Source of the DNA: Aphis gossypii
Taxonomy: Eukaryota; Arthropoda; Insecta; Hemiptera; Aphididae
DNA length: 64,000 nt
Reading direction: 5' to 3'
Assembly (NCBI RefSeq): GCF_020184175.1
Contig: NC_065530.1
Coordinates: forward strand, 26,141,260 to 26,205,259
A model generated the notes under the pieces. It saw only the letters and a list, made by a program, of their open reading frames with translations. It made no database searches and had not been told where the DNA came from. The position numbers and the translations under genes are program-made. Below, piece by piece: positions 14,459 through 27,139 of this stretch (position 1 is the first letter of the stretch; every line of letters begins with the position of its first letter).

Positions 14459-14477
14459 GGGGGGGTCCCCCCCCCCC
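14459..14477. repeat. G7-T-C11 homopolymer junction
   Basis: Seven G, one T and eleven C follow each other directly, forming a short self-complementary stretch just downstream of the terminal exon island. It may form a hairpin or other non-B structure, and runs of this sort are prone to length error in assemblies. Confidence 0.8.
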
Positions 14478-14791
14478 GACAAACACGGCCGACAAAATAG
14501 TCCGGATTGTTGTATTCGAAAACGGTAAATGCATTCGACGTCGCACGATATTACCTACGTCGTATACACGTCGTGAGTACGCATTCCTCTACTTACAACG
14601 CGGCGCCCCGAGTAGCCGAGTGCGCCTAATGGTACCTCTATTGTATTTCGTACACGACTGCAGCTGCAGCCGCGCAGAGTCGCGACCGCCGTCGATGACG
14701 ACCGTCGTCCGAGGCGTCGGCGGTCGAGTAGTCGGCGGCCGACGACGATGATCGCGATCTCGTCGGTGTCGGTGTCGGGCGCACCGGCCGA

Positions 14792-14926
14792 CTACAGGGC
14801 CACGTCGTCGACGGGCCTGGTGACGCTGATGTGTATGGCGCTGTACGGCAGTATGCCGGTGATGGTCATGCGGCGGCTGCCGTGGTGGCCGTGGGCGCAA
14901 CCGCACAGCGCCGTGGTGGCCGTATG
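14792..14926 (-). other. In-frame coding-like extension after the TAG stop (candidate readthrough segment)
   Basis: Directly after the TAG at 14927-14929, whose next base is C, the same frame has 44 sense codons before another TAG (14792-14794). In these codons G or C is at third position in 40 of 44, against about 26 of 44 at first and 25 of 44 at second position. That is the same bias as in exon E and is typical of coding sequence. The peptide ends ...TGILPYSAIHISVTRPVDD-like. Open frames alone prove little in GC-rich DNA, and other frames are open here too. The alternatives are ordinary 3' UTR, a recent nonsense change, or an assembly error. Confidence 0.35.
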
Positions 14927-15360
14927 CTATTTGAACCGGAACGCGCACTGTTGGAACACCAGCACGGCCACGACGGTGGCCAGCACCAGCGCGCCGGCCG
15001 CGTACACCAGGGCCAGGTGCACGAGGCTGGTGACGTACAGCGTCCTGTTGCACCAGCCGTTGGGCTCGTACAGCGACGTCGGCTCCGATTCGGGCCAGTA
15101 CACGGACAGTATCCAATAGTTGCCCAGCGCGAACCAACCGGCCAGGAACGCGGCCAGCCCGACGGACGCTATGCGCGACCCCATCGACGACACCATGTCC
15201 TCCCGCGTGCCCATGTCCGGCCGCCGGCGCTTGTTGTACCGCAGCGACTTGACCTGTCGGCACAGCAGCCACACCATTTTGATCAAGCCGAATATGCCGC
15301 CCACGATCATGTACACCGGTATGTGCGGTTCCCGCGGACAGTCGCGAACGAACTCCACGC
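14927..15360 (-). CDS. Exon E: terminal exon with helices 2-4 of the TMEM272-like domain
   Basis: This 434-nt exon starts after acceptor CTTGTTGCAG and ends at a TAG stop (14927-14929). It encodes a Gly completion and 143 residues. The start VEFVRDCPREPHIPVYMIVG matches the family signature of an extracellular Cys-Pro segment, then I-P-x-Y-x-I-V-G-G-x-F-G leading helix 2 (to about VWLLC). A basic loop (NKRRRPDM) follows, then helix 3 (about GLAAFLAGWFALGNYWIL), a loop with W-C-N-R-T-L-Y, and helix 4 (about VYAAGALVLATVVAVLVFQ). The product ends soon after helix 4, as expected for the family. GC content is far above the other exons, and third positions are nearly all G or C. The membrane topology is inferred from hydrophobicity. 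I rate the family call as good and function as unknown. Confidence 0.82.
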
Positions 15361-18300
15361 CTGCAACAAGTCGAAAAAAGTCGAAAAAGTCGAAAAAAAA
15401 AGCCGCCGCCGACGACGACGACGAGCGCCATCGTCAAACGTCGCGTTACGACAATGACAATATAATTATTTAAATATTATAATAACGATTTTTGTTACTA
15501 CGGTGCGACGTGCATGTGCAATATTGCACGTGGTATGTAACTAATATATTTAAACTTTACGAGGTAGGTATATAATTCGTGCAGTCGTGTCATGTCAGAG
15601 TGATTATAATGATTATGTCGCGAAACGATCGATATTCTTTGACCCGACCTATTATGACTCACGTGTGTATAATATTATATATAGTTCCAAACTCACGGTT
15701 CGGTTCGATTGGTTTGGGTTGATAAAAATAGCTAATATCATTGGAATAAGACGAGACATAATATTAGTATAGTTGTAGTAAAGGTGTAATAAATTTGCTA
15801 GCCGGCAGATAATAATAATATAATATATGTGATATTACGCGTTTTTCTTGTTTTATCCGGTTAGTGTGTGTGTGTGTGTGATGCACTTCTTCAAATTGTA
15901 TTCAAATTAGATTAAATCGGGAAATGGGTAATACTATAAAATATTTCACCGAAAAACGACGAGACTATTATACTACAAAATTAGTGTCTATCGCGCATGA
16001 CGGTTACTCTGCCGAAATTTCTCGCTGATATCATTATTATTGTAAACTATACTTATTGTCCAAATAGCTAACTATCGTTTGAAACAAAAATTATGGTTAA
16101 AAAGTACACGCACGATATAAAAAACAAAGAATTCAATCAATTAATGCGATACAAATAGGTAGTATCCATAAATTAATGTATGTATTATACAGAGTGTCTT
16201 CCTTTATTTTATCTCGTTAACAGCTCCTTCCAATAATTAATATTTTGAAAAATGATTAATAATTTTAATAAGCCATATAGTATATGGCTAGTATATACTA
16301 GTATATAGTATATTATAACATTACATTATTCAATTAATTTTTATGTTAAATGGATGTTAATTATTAATGTTTGAAAAGTCTTAATCGGGGTTTGTTACTA
16401 TTATTTATTGGGCAAGATATATTTTTTCCTAAATAAGCACTACTTTCTTTATTACTTTATAATTGTAGTGACTGAATAAAGCATATTAAAAAGCTATATA
16501 TATTGTATATATAAATATTATATAATTAATAATACGTGTACAACAATATTTTGTTTTGTTATTTAAACTTTCAGTTTTAACAATAAATCAAGTGTTTTAA
16601 TTTTTCGGTGTAAGATAATCAGTGTTCTGGCTTTCTGTTAATTGATTTTCAAACAAGTAATTTCTAACTGTAAATGGAGTATATTTTCCATTTTTTTTCA
16701 ACTGACAACTCAATATGCATCGAATTTTTCAGAATTTAGAATTTATAGAATAATATTAAACTTTGGTTTAATTTATTCTCGGCTACAAAACGAAATTGAA
16801 TAATAATTTTGGTAAACTACATGTTTATTATTCGTATCATTTTAATTTTTTATTTAGAGTAAATTTGAGTATAATAGAAGATCAAAAAATAATAGTTACC
16901 AGTAACTTCTCGGGAAATTATAATTTATCTGAGATTCAGTGAAATTCCATCAATATTGCAATTCCTAGTTTTCCTTAGTATTAACTGTAAAAACATACTA
17001 TTCAGAGAGCCGAGGAATTGTGTAATAAAATAAAAAACAAAAACAAGAAAATTGCTATTGCATAATTCACTTACTGACTTTATACTACAAAGTTATTATT
17101 ATTTTTTTGTTTAGACATTCCTAGTATGCACATAACAAATTTATAATGCAACAACGAAGGATTGAATGAATTGTCTACAACATTGAACACAAAAAATGAC
17201 AGAGTTGATGGTTCCTTATTTTTATTTTATAAAATTCACACTTGTAACCAATATTTAAACAGTTATTCATCAATGACCTCTAAAGTGTTTCGAAATTGTA
17301 TGCCATAAAATAAATTAAAAAACGGAAAAGTGAATCAATCAAACTATAGTATACATTCAAATCTAATTATATATAAAATCAGTCATTTAAGACACATAAA
17401 TTTAATTTTAAGCGTGTAAATACTTATTTAATTCATTTTTTAATTGAAATCGACCGCGTTAATTATTAATATGTTATAGAAAATCCACATAATAATAAAT
17501 TACTAAGCTTTTAGTATAATATATTTTATTACTTATATCACTTTGTGTCGTAGGTATAAGACGCCCGTCCAAAACAGATTTCAATTAATTTTATCATTTT
17601 TAGAAACTATGGCTTGCCTGCTTTAGTTTATACTTTTTAAACTCATATTATGACAGATGAAAACTCATTTTTTAATCTTTGCTTTGTAACTAAATTTTGA
17701 TTAAATCAAACAATTTAGTATTTAATAATCTTTATTAAGTAAATAAAAATTTTAATGTCGACTGACACGACCCTGCGAATTAAACTACTTTAGTCTTTTT
17801 GTTTGTTTTTATTTTGTTACTAATATTTAAAACAGTTAAACAAAAATATATATTAAAAATGCATGTATTGATCTTGCTGTCTTTTGCTTCTTTGATTTGC
17901 ATTAATTTATTAGTTTTAAATTAAAAATATATAATTTTTATGCTTTTATCAGAAGATAATATTTTGATTAACATTAATTATTGATTTAGTCTATACATCA
18001 TAGTAATATAAACTCAAAAATTAATAATATGAATTTAAATGATTAACTAAAAAATACTATAAATACATACATAAAATATTTTTTGTTATCATTTATATAT
18101 ATTATATATGTATAATTTGTGTTTTATAAATAAACTGGAATGTTCTTATTAAAAGATAAAAGTTACACCCCATCATATATTGTTTTTGTTACATAAATAT
18201 CATGCGTAAAACATTAAAGTATACAATTTCGAAGTTGACTAAATTGTACAACTGTTCAACTTCTACATATACAGATATTCAGTTATGATTTGTAGAAATA

Positions 18301-18780
18301 ATTAAGTGAATATAAAAATATTTAATATTATATTAATTTAATTACCTTCCATATATAAAACAATAATATTATATAAATAAAGTGTTATTATTATAGCTCA
18401 ATAGGTAGTTATTATTAAATAACGACTGATGTTTTAAAAAATATAATGAAAATAATTAACCATTATTAGTTAAATACAATGATAAAAATTTTATAATTTA
18501 TAAATCTTCAATAAGACTTGCTTATTATACTACCTACAACCAAATTTTTTGAAAAACTGTACAGAGAGTTTAGGTTTTTCGTTCAGACCGCAATATTCCA
18601 TAAACATAAAAATTATTAAAATATACATTAAATTTACTTTAATTAGTTGTATAGGTATACATAGAAAATTATACTTCAAACTTAGTTTTTATAACTAATT
18701 CATTAAATGCATGCATTTGTATAATGGGATTAAATAATATTTGTTTTAATTAAAAGTATACTATATAGTACAAAACTTAC
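15361..18780 (-). other. Intron between exons D and E (3.4 kb)
   Basis: AT-rich intron with donor GTAAGTTTTG at 18780 and acceptor TTGTTGCAG at 15361. It includes a (TG)n microsatellite at 15864-15880. I saw no other gene, RNA or recognisable mobile element in it. Confidence 0.7.
15864..15880. repeat. (TG)n microsatellite
   Basis: Seventeen bases of alternating G and T in the last intron. Confidence 0.9.
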
Positions 18781-18840
18781 CAACAACGAACATAATTAAA
18801 GGCACCACCGTGAAAATGGACAAAATTACCGTCATTATCA
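18781..18840 (-). CDS. Exon D: 60-nt exon encoding transmembrane helix 1
   Basis: This exon is too short to show up as an ORF. It lies between acceptor GATGATTTCAG-type sequence at 18841-18850 (ATGATTTCAG) and donor GTTGTTG|GTAAG. It reads two bases, 19 codons (IMTVILSIFTVVPLIMFVV) and one base. The codon split at each end forms Val with exon C and Gly with exon E, so the frame runs straight through. The peptide is almost entirely hydrophobic and supplies the first membrane helix, matching the place of helix 1 before the conserved 'Cys-Pro ... Ile-Pro-x-Tyr' segment of TMEM272-like proteins. The flanking introns are 13.5 kb and 3.4 kb. Confidence 0.8.
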
Positions 18841-19402
18841 CTGAAATCATAAAAATTATAAATCCATTATTATAATTGAGCAGTCAAAAGCTTTAAAATT
18901 CAACAGTTCACGATATTGATAATGTAATTTGAAGACTTCCTCGTTAAGAATACCCAACTAATGAATATAATATATTCGTAAATCGTAATGTTAATCAATG
19001 AAATTCTATGTCAAAACTAATCACAATGCGTGATTAAATCTAATTAATGTACTTACCCTTAAAATATAGATATTACTAATATATTTCATTTGTATTAACA
19101 TTAGTTTCTTGAGTTTGTAATCCTATTACTTTTATTCCTAGTATTTAGATTTAGAATTACATTTAGACGTTTAGTGTGTTTTATTTGTATGATGATTATT
19201 ATATCAGAAATATAAATAAAATACTCAACATTGAATAATACTATAATGCGTTTACTTATTACTTATTTTCATTTCATTATGTAACAGTACTTAAAAATAC
19301 AATAAAACATTATATACAAAAGAATAGAATTCCCATAAATTGTATTTTTTTTCAATAAAGGTAATAAGACACAAATAGTAGGGAGCTATTTCTTCGAGAG
19401 GC

Positions 19403-19594
19403 TCACAAGTGATCTTTATTGTCCTCTAGTCCGGTGAATTCGTGGTTCAATAGTTTGAAATCCTTTTCAGGTAAATTTACCAGAGAAACCAATAAAATAC
19501 GACAGCTCTCTGTGAGAATTGTAATATAACACACAATCTCGTGGGAACTTCTAAAATCTTTGCTAGCGCCAATTAATCTTGAGTTAGGACAGAT
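19403..19594 (-). other. 63-codon open segment of unknown origin
   Basis: The minus strand is open from just after a TAA to a TGA, with normal-looking amino acid composition (for example LTESCRILLVSLVNLPEKDF) in DNA less AT-rich than its flanks. It has no obvious start and no clear splice sites consistent with the host gene. It could be a fossil coding fragment from a repeat. Confidence 0.2.
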
Positions 19595-22500
19595 TTATAG
19601 AGAGACATTAAAATAATTGTTCAGATTATAAATAAAGAAAAAATTATATAACACATTTCAAGAAACAATTGTATAGACAATACTAGTTTTTTTTTACTTA
19701 CAAGTATTCAACAATATTTTCTTTTTTCGAACTGTTCACAATTTAGACGTTTTATAATAATCATTAACTTTAAAGTTCGTGTGTTGTACAACGTAATGGA
19801 TACGATTGTTGTATACTTGTTCTTAAAAAACAAATAATACTTAAGATACCCAAGTTCATGAAATATTTTAACTCATTCTATTTCTTAATGCTTTAGTGTA
19901 TTTTATCGATTTGATTTGAATATTATAATTATCACATTATTAAATACAGTTGTAATTTTTATCAACCAATTTTTTATTTATTAAATATTAAAATGAATGC
20001 ACACATAAAATAGAATAGATTCATTTCATATTATCAAAATCAAAGTTTTCTGAAAATTATTACTTTTCTTATTTTTCATATATAAATATCAATAAGTAGC
20101 GTATAATAACAATCAAAATTGGTCAAACAATTAATAAGTCAATTTGTTATAAAAAAAAAAAATGTTTTAGTAATAATATTTTCTAACTATCGTGTAAAAT
20201 AAATAATACATTAATACTCATCCATTATTATAAGTGTTATTGATTATTTTAACATTCTTTATTGAAAATAATACTTAATCCAATAATTTATAGTAATGAT
20301 AAACTAAAGAGCAAAAATGAAATTTATTTATTTATAGTTTAAACATCAGCAAAGGGTAAAAGATGTGAATTTTATACACAATTTTAACAAAAACAATCAA
20401 CAAAAGTATATAGATATGTATAATATTCAATAAAAAAATATACATTTTCAGTTTAGAAGCTGGACCAGAATTAAAATCAAATTTTATTAACTCATTGCAC
20501 GACTTCAGCAAACGGCATAATGAATTATCATTAACATTAATCATTAAAAGTAGAAAGACATGAAAACAATAATTATTTTTTAAATTAATATAATAAATAC
20601 AATAGAATTTATTTACTTTTGTTTTTAATTATTGTTAATCTAAAAATAAATTAAACTTTAGATTAAATATAGCAACTTAATATTTGAATTTAAATTATTA
20701 TTTGTCTACGGTATTGTTATAATATGTTAATTCTTGAAATAATAATGTATTAGCACCTTTAATCAATAAAACGCCATAGTTGGAAATATATATCATATTA
20801 TTAACAGTTCAAACCGACCTACATTTTTGTCACTGAAATCGATACATTTTATAAATCTGTAGGTGTTTTATGCTCTTTATAACCAACAATCATATAATAC
20901 CGGAACACAATAACAATTTGTGATTCGCATATGATGTGAATATTTTCATTCACTAAAAATGTTTTAAAATTGAAAATATTATTTGTAGTTTATATCATAT
21001 AACGTTTAGATGCATCGATCTATGATTGTTATTAATTTTTGTAAATATTTTAATCTTATCCAATTTAGATGGAAAACGTAGTTATAAATAATATTACAAA
21101 AAAAAATTCAACATATTAAATAAATTTTTTTCAAATAAAAAAATATGTCTAAATGACTACCTAAGTTTCTTTCTAGAAATTTTATTTAGTAAAATGATTA
21201 TAAATGTATATAATTTATTCACAATTAATCATATATTATATTATATACCATAATATACAAATATAATAAGGCCATACATAATATAGATCTGAAAAATAAA
21301 GATTTATAACTGTATAAAAATTAAGTTTGTAATATAAGTTAAAATTAAGTAAAAAATAGCAAACTATAACTTAAAGTGTATTATATTACGATAATTAATT
21401 TTATAAAATATTTTATATGCTACCCCTTTTGTAAAAAAAAACATCATAGCACTTCGCACTCAACAGTATATTGGTAAATTGTATAATGTATTTTCTTATT
21501 CTATTATTAAATATTTTGGGTATTTATTTATATAATATTGTTTAAAAAATCATATTATATTTTCCTTAAATAAACATTACTAACAGAAGTAATATTTCAA
21601 CTATATTTAACATATATATTATATAGTCGACAATAAGTGTTTTGCCATTGTTGTCACCTTGAAATGCGTTTAGAGAGAAACGCCATACTTAATGTAAATA
21701 TAAAATATTTAAGTTTCTTTATCATACTTACCATAATTGTATTTCGGTACAATCAAATAATTCATTATTCGGTTTATTTCACCTGCATTTTGAAATACTT
21801 AAATATATTGGTTTTATAGCAGTGTTTTTTTTTTTTTTTGTTCTTTTTTTCTATCTTTGGAACAATAAAACAAACAAAAAGTACCGTGGAGAAATTAATT
21901 GAACACATAATATGTAGGTACTTTAAAAGGTGATTTTTAAGCTATGTTTCATGTTTATGTTGTTCTTATATTAAAAGCGAGAACCATTTAGTATAATATT
22001 ATGTACAAGGTGATTCGTTTAAGTATCTAACTCATTAAAAAAGTTAAATATTTTTTGATTTTTTTTTTTTCATAATTTAATAATATAAAAAACTTCATTA
22101 AAAAAAAAATATATATATATATTACTTATGACTTTTAACTATTATAATATATAAATAATAACTAATTAACTACACGTATTTAATATCTTAAGAATATCTT
22201 AATATTACTAGTATATTGATCCACGATATTAAAAGAATTATTTATTCGTATAATTTATGAAAAATTATTTATCAAGTTAGTAAAAACCAAAATAGATATA
22301 TTTGTTTCATTTTAAATTCTACCAACTTAATTATTTGGAAAAAATTAACCTTTAATTATTCTTGAAAGCCATATATATTCTTAAAACATTTTAGTACTAC
22401 AATTATACGTGCATAGTAATAATTATAAGCATACGGTATGCTTATAATATACGGTATGCAACATTCCTCAACCTAAAAAATTACAAAAATTTAACATATT

Positions 22501-25295
22501 TATCATTTTATCCTAAGTATTTAGTTATTATATGAGAGAAAATTATGAAAACTAATTATACACATTCATATACCTATAACTATATCTGACGAACTAGAAA
22601 TACATTTTGAAAAGGATTATGGTTTTATTTTTTTGATGATGTGTACAATAAATAATATGATATTGTAATATTAATTACAAAAAGCTTAAAAATCTTAATT
22701 TTTTAGTGGCAAATACGCACAAACAATCACATCAACTTACATGATCGAGATAAGGAAGATACCCTTGATTTTCATGACTTCAATTATTTTTTTTTTCATT
22801 TACACATTTTATTCTAAGAGGAAGTAAGACTTAATAGTTAATTTTCGTTTAACATGCCTTCTATAATCATGAACACACTTAAATTTCATTAAATTATTAT
22901 AATAGATTTACAATCGAACTAAAAACAAAGATTTGTGTAGTGTTATATTTATTCATGAAAATTATTTAAAATTTAAGCTGTCATCAACTAAAATTATATA
23001 ATACAAAAAATTATGAATTAAATATACCGTTCCTATCTTTTGGTTTATCAAAAGTAATTTTTCTCGCTGATAATAGATTTATAACGCGATAATTAAAATT
23101 ATAAATAAGAACTAATATAAATAGAGTTTATAGATTCAGTAATTAATAATTATCTTTGAACCATAGTATGTTTTCATAAAATGCAATCTGCATTATAAAT
23201 GTAAACAATACAAACTTACTAAATTAATATTTATATTATACCAACTTTTATACACAAATGTTGATTTTTTTAGATTTTTTTCATGAGTCTGCATAAATGA
23301 ATAAGATAAGTATGAGATGTCAACAAGATTAATAATATTAATAAAATTAGTTTCTACATTTTACATATAATAATGTAATACTAAGAGACTTAAAAATATG
23401 AAATGTGATTTATACTTTTTAATTAAACTACTATTTAATAAGTACATTAATTGCTTACGTGCGTGTATATTTACATTTCATTTTGAACGTATAATATATA
23501 ACATTTATAATAGTATTAACCTTAATCCAGGTAACTTATAATTATTATTTTCTTAACATTTTAAAGAGCCTTATAAATCATATAATATTATGTTGGTTTA
23601 AGACGTTTAAGATTACTAAAGCAAAATATTATGAGTAACTTATTTTTTATTAATTGTTACTAAGCTTATAAATTATTATTTATTATTACTGAGATTTGTT
23701 AACAGTATTTAAAGAGTGAAAATCTAAAACGTACTATATCCAACATTCATAAAAGTGAGTCAGATATGGAAAAAATATCGAGAAATCCGTTGAAATTGTC
23801 AGAACAGGCCAAAAGTACAATTTTCTAGTCATATTTACATTTAAAAATATTGATCAAAATAAAAAACATTTTCCATACCTAGATAAAAAAAAATAGTGTT
23901 AAAATAATCAAAATATACTTATTTATATTTTATAGCAATGTTGTCATTATAATCTATGTTAAATAGATAAGCACTATGCAATTATTAACCATAACAAAAT
24001 ATTTTTATAAATTATACCAAAACACTTAACTTCTTGACATAATTTTTGTGTTTTAATTAGTTATATTAGAATAGTAATATTATGTTAGGTTAGGTATAAT
24101 CTTAAATTTTTGATAGGTCTTAATCGTTTTAAATTAAAATCTTATAAATTTATAATACATAATATTATCAAATAGCTTAAAAATCAACTCATCTTAAAAA
24201 TTTCTTAGATATTAAAAAAAAATTTTTTTTTACTTTTTATTGACCGTGTAGTTACTACAAATATTTTTTCTACAACTGCGTTGTGTTGTTTTTTTTTTTT
24301 AAACAAAATGTTTTCCCTTTCTAATGTAAACAGAAATCTATTTTGAATATTAATACATCCATTAACTTTATAATATTGATCTTTTTCTATAAAATATGAA
24401 TATAAAAAAAAAAGATTTGAAAATATGAGAGAACTTGCAATTATAAATATCTTAGTAAGTAATAATAAAACTAGTGAAGTACTACCTAACATATACTTTA
24501 AATTAAACGTGTAAAATATATACCAGTAAGTTATTGAGTTTAATTTAATGTATGAACCAATATAATTTTAATTTATTTTGTATACTGGTTAAACACATAC
24601 ATAATAGGTACTAAAATTCGAACTAAAGTTTAAGTTAAAAAGAGAAATACCAACCATGAATATATTAGCCAAGCTAATTTTTGAACAAACAAAATCATAT
24701 TAAATTAGTTAAAATTAATTTAAATTAACTAGGTATTTCATTTTTTAAATACAATCTTGTGCTAAAATATTTTATAAAGACATTTTTCAAAAATTAATTT
24801 AATAATATTGAAAATAATTAAGATATTATTTATAGAGAAGATCATTATTAATTATTAATATTACATATTGAATAAAATATACTTACTAATAATATTTTAA
24901 TCAATTAAACTCATTTAATGACTATATATTTAAAAATGTAATAATAAATATTTATCAAATTCAGTATGCTTTTTAATACATAAAAATAATATTAAAATTA
25001 ATAAAGTTTGCATTTCAATATTTTTGGTTTTAAATACATTTTAATAATTAAAAATTAATAAGGTTTTTCCAAAAATAATTTGTTTCAAAATATGCTATTA
25101 TCATAAAATAAATAGAAGTTGTACGTTTTAGTATTCATTAATTCAGTTATTAATCATTATACATTATATTTAGTTGATTTATATTGATTTTAGAAAAGAA
25201 GACGTAATAAATCACTTCTCATAAAAAATCAGTATTTTGGAAATACGCTAGCACCTCTCATTTATGTTTATAGGTAAGAGTTAATTATTATTTAA

Positions 25296-25317
25296 TATTA
25301 TTATTATTATTATTATT
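25296..25317. repeat. (TTA)n microsatellite
   Basis: About seven trinucleotide units within the 13.5-kb intron. Confidence 0.85.
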
Positions 25318-26989
25318 GTAAATTAATATTTATTTAGTAGTTAGTACTGTTATAATAATTGATAAAAGTTTTTTTTTTTATTTGTATTTGATTAAATACA
25401 ATTAAATCAAATGGTTAGCCTGGTATTGTCACGTCGTAAACTTTATTGTACTTATAGTATATGGATAATATTATTCTACAGGAGAACCTTGTCACGTAAA
25501 CTACAAACTAAATGGTTCATGGAAGCTGTATGTATTTTAACTCAGTTTTCGATATCAATGTAAAATCACTGACAAAAAATCCAGTGTGTGGACAAACAAG
25601 CAGATTACCAGTGAGTAATAGTGTCTATAGGGTCCAACAGAAAACTCATGCGAACATGCGAGCAGGTTATAGGATTTGGTCAAATTTTATTTAAACGCTT
25701 TACACGGTAAAAGTTTGAAATTTCGAGTACGTGACTTCAGTAGATGAGACCTGTTGTGACAAACGTGATGGGAATGCACGGTCATCAAAATTAATCTGAA
25801 CGAAAAATAAAAATAAAGGGAACGAAAAACACAATAATAAAACTTACTAAAAATTATTTTCTTACAAATTTCGAGTTCACTTTGTTGAATGGACTTGAAG
25901 AGTTATTGCTTTTATCACAAGTGAATATGTAGTACAGTTTTTGTACCTACTCCTTATACCTAACAGTGTTTATAAGATGAAATAACCTAGAGAGTACTTT
26001 TGAGTTTTTGTACATAGATTGTCAGTCAGCGATTTTTGAACCCAGTAAAACAAAAGGACAATCGTGTTGCTTAAGTGTAGTAAGTCCATGCTATTCAACA
26101 ACTCGATATTCTTGTAGATTATAGGACAGGTGCCTAATTTTTTTTTTTTTTTTACTAAAAAACATAAACTGAAATAAACATTTAAAATTATTTTTAAAAT
26201 ACATATTTGAATACTTCTTAAATAGAGCATTAAGAATATTTATTTGACGACTTAAAATAGTATTGTTTTATAAGTATTTGAAAACAATTTTTGAATAATA
26301 ACCATTTTAATGTCTAATCAATTTTAATATCATTTTAAAATGATCAATTTATGAAATTATAAACCTTAAATAATAAAATACTATTATAACATATCATAAA
26401 TATAAACTAATATTCACAAAAATCATACTGCAGACTGCACTACACACATTCAATATTTTATTGTTTTTATAAAATTAAGTAGTTTATAACAATATTATTA
26501 TGTAATTTAAGTTCTTGAGTTAATTTTAGTAACTAACTAGCAAACCACCAATAATATTCTTAGTAAAAAATTAAATTTTAAGCAATTGTACAAATTATTA
26601 CTTGTTATAATTTATCGAATACCTATTATATGAAAAGGGGTCTTGATATTTTTACCCATTATCAAAATTGAACAGGCTTCAACCTCAAATTAATATCTTA
26701 ATGTTTTTTCCGAAACATGTAATAAATAAATAATAGGTAAGTAGTTATATGTTTATTTTAATGTCATAAATCGATTAATATTATAAGTTATATTATTATT
26801 TTTATAGGTAGAATACATTTTGTAAAGAGAAGACTTGGAAGCATCGTGAAAACCTTTACCCTCAAAATATCCACATATGGAGCAAATATTAGAAACTATT
26901 TACATTTTTCACAAATTAACATACTAATGAAATGTAAACAGATACAAGTGGCATTTCTATCAATTTAATTATTCATATATTTTTTTTAG

Positions 26990-27139
26990 TATTTTATACG
27001 TAAATCGGAAATCGACATCACACCATCCGTTCTCGCAGTCCATTGCAATCGCGTCGTCACCATCAGTTGGTCACGGCCGTCACACGCCTGCAACCTATGT
27101 CCAACACTACACTCGACCACCCAAGATCGGTTGTGGTAA
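26990..27139 (+). other. Short GC-richer open segment with acceptor-like start
   Basis: Fifty codons stay open between TTTTTTTTAG (ending 26989) and a TAA, in DNA clearly richer in GC than its intron surroundings. An AATAAA lies about 150 bases downstream. The minus strand is also partly open here, starting after TTGCAG. I recognise no family, and this may be a transposon fragment or an alternative exon. Confidence 0.2.

Larger units (their letters stand above)
14480..15460. other. GC/CpG-rich island around the last exon
   Basis: The base composition jumps from strongly AT-rich to GC-rich with dense CpG across about 1 kb that contains exon E, the sequence just downstream of its stop and a little intron. 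Many frames on both strands stay open here only because stop codons are rare in GC-rich DNA. Exons A-D of the same gene are not GC-rich. Possible reasons are GC-biased gene conversion, a local promoter-like CpG element, or strong codon bias; the sequence does not decide between them. Confidence 0.7.

Noticed and set aside
14589..15437. 282-residue Arg/His-rich open frame on the minus strand, and plus-strand frames of 117-208 residues over the same DNA
   Set aside because: They overlap exon E in other frames. Their length comes from the scarcity of stops in GC-rich DNA, and their composition (R, H, P, G repeats) is that of a shifted frame. Exon E has the splice sites, the phase match and family resemblance.
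24205..24492. 95-residue minus-strand frame on the gene's strand within the 13.5-kb intron
   Set aside because: Lys/Phe/Ile-rich low complexity from A and T runs. Exons C and D already join in phase without it.
25512..25694. 60-residue plus-strand frame in less AT-rich DNA
   Set aside because: No recognisable family, no splice or polyadenylation context, and a length expected by chance.
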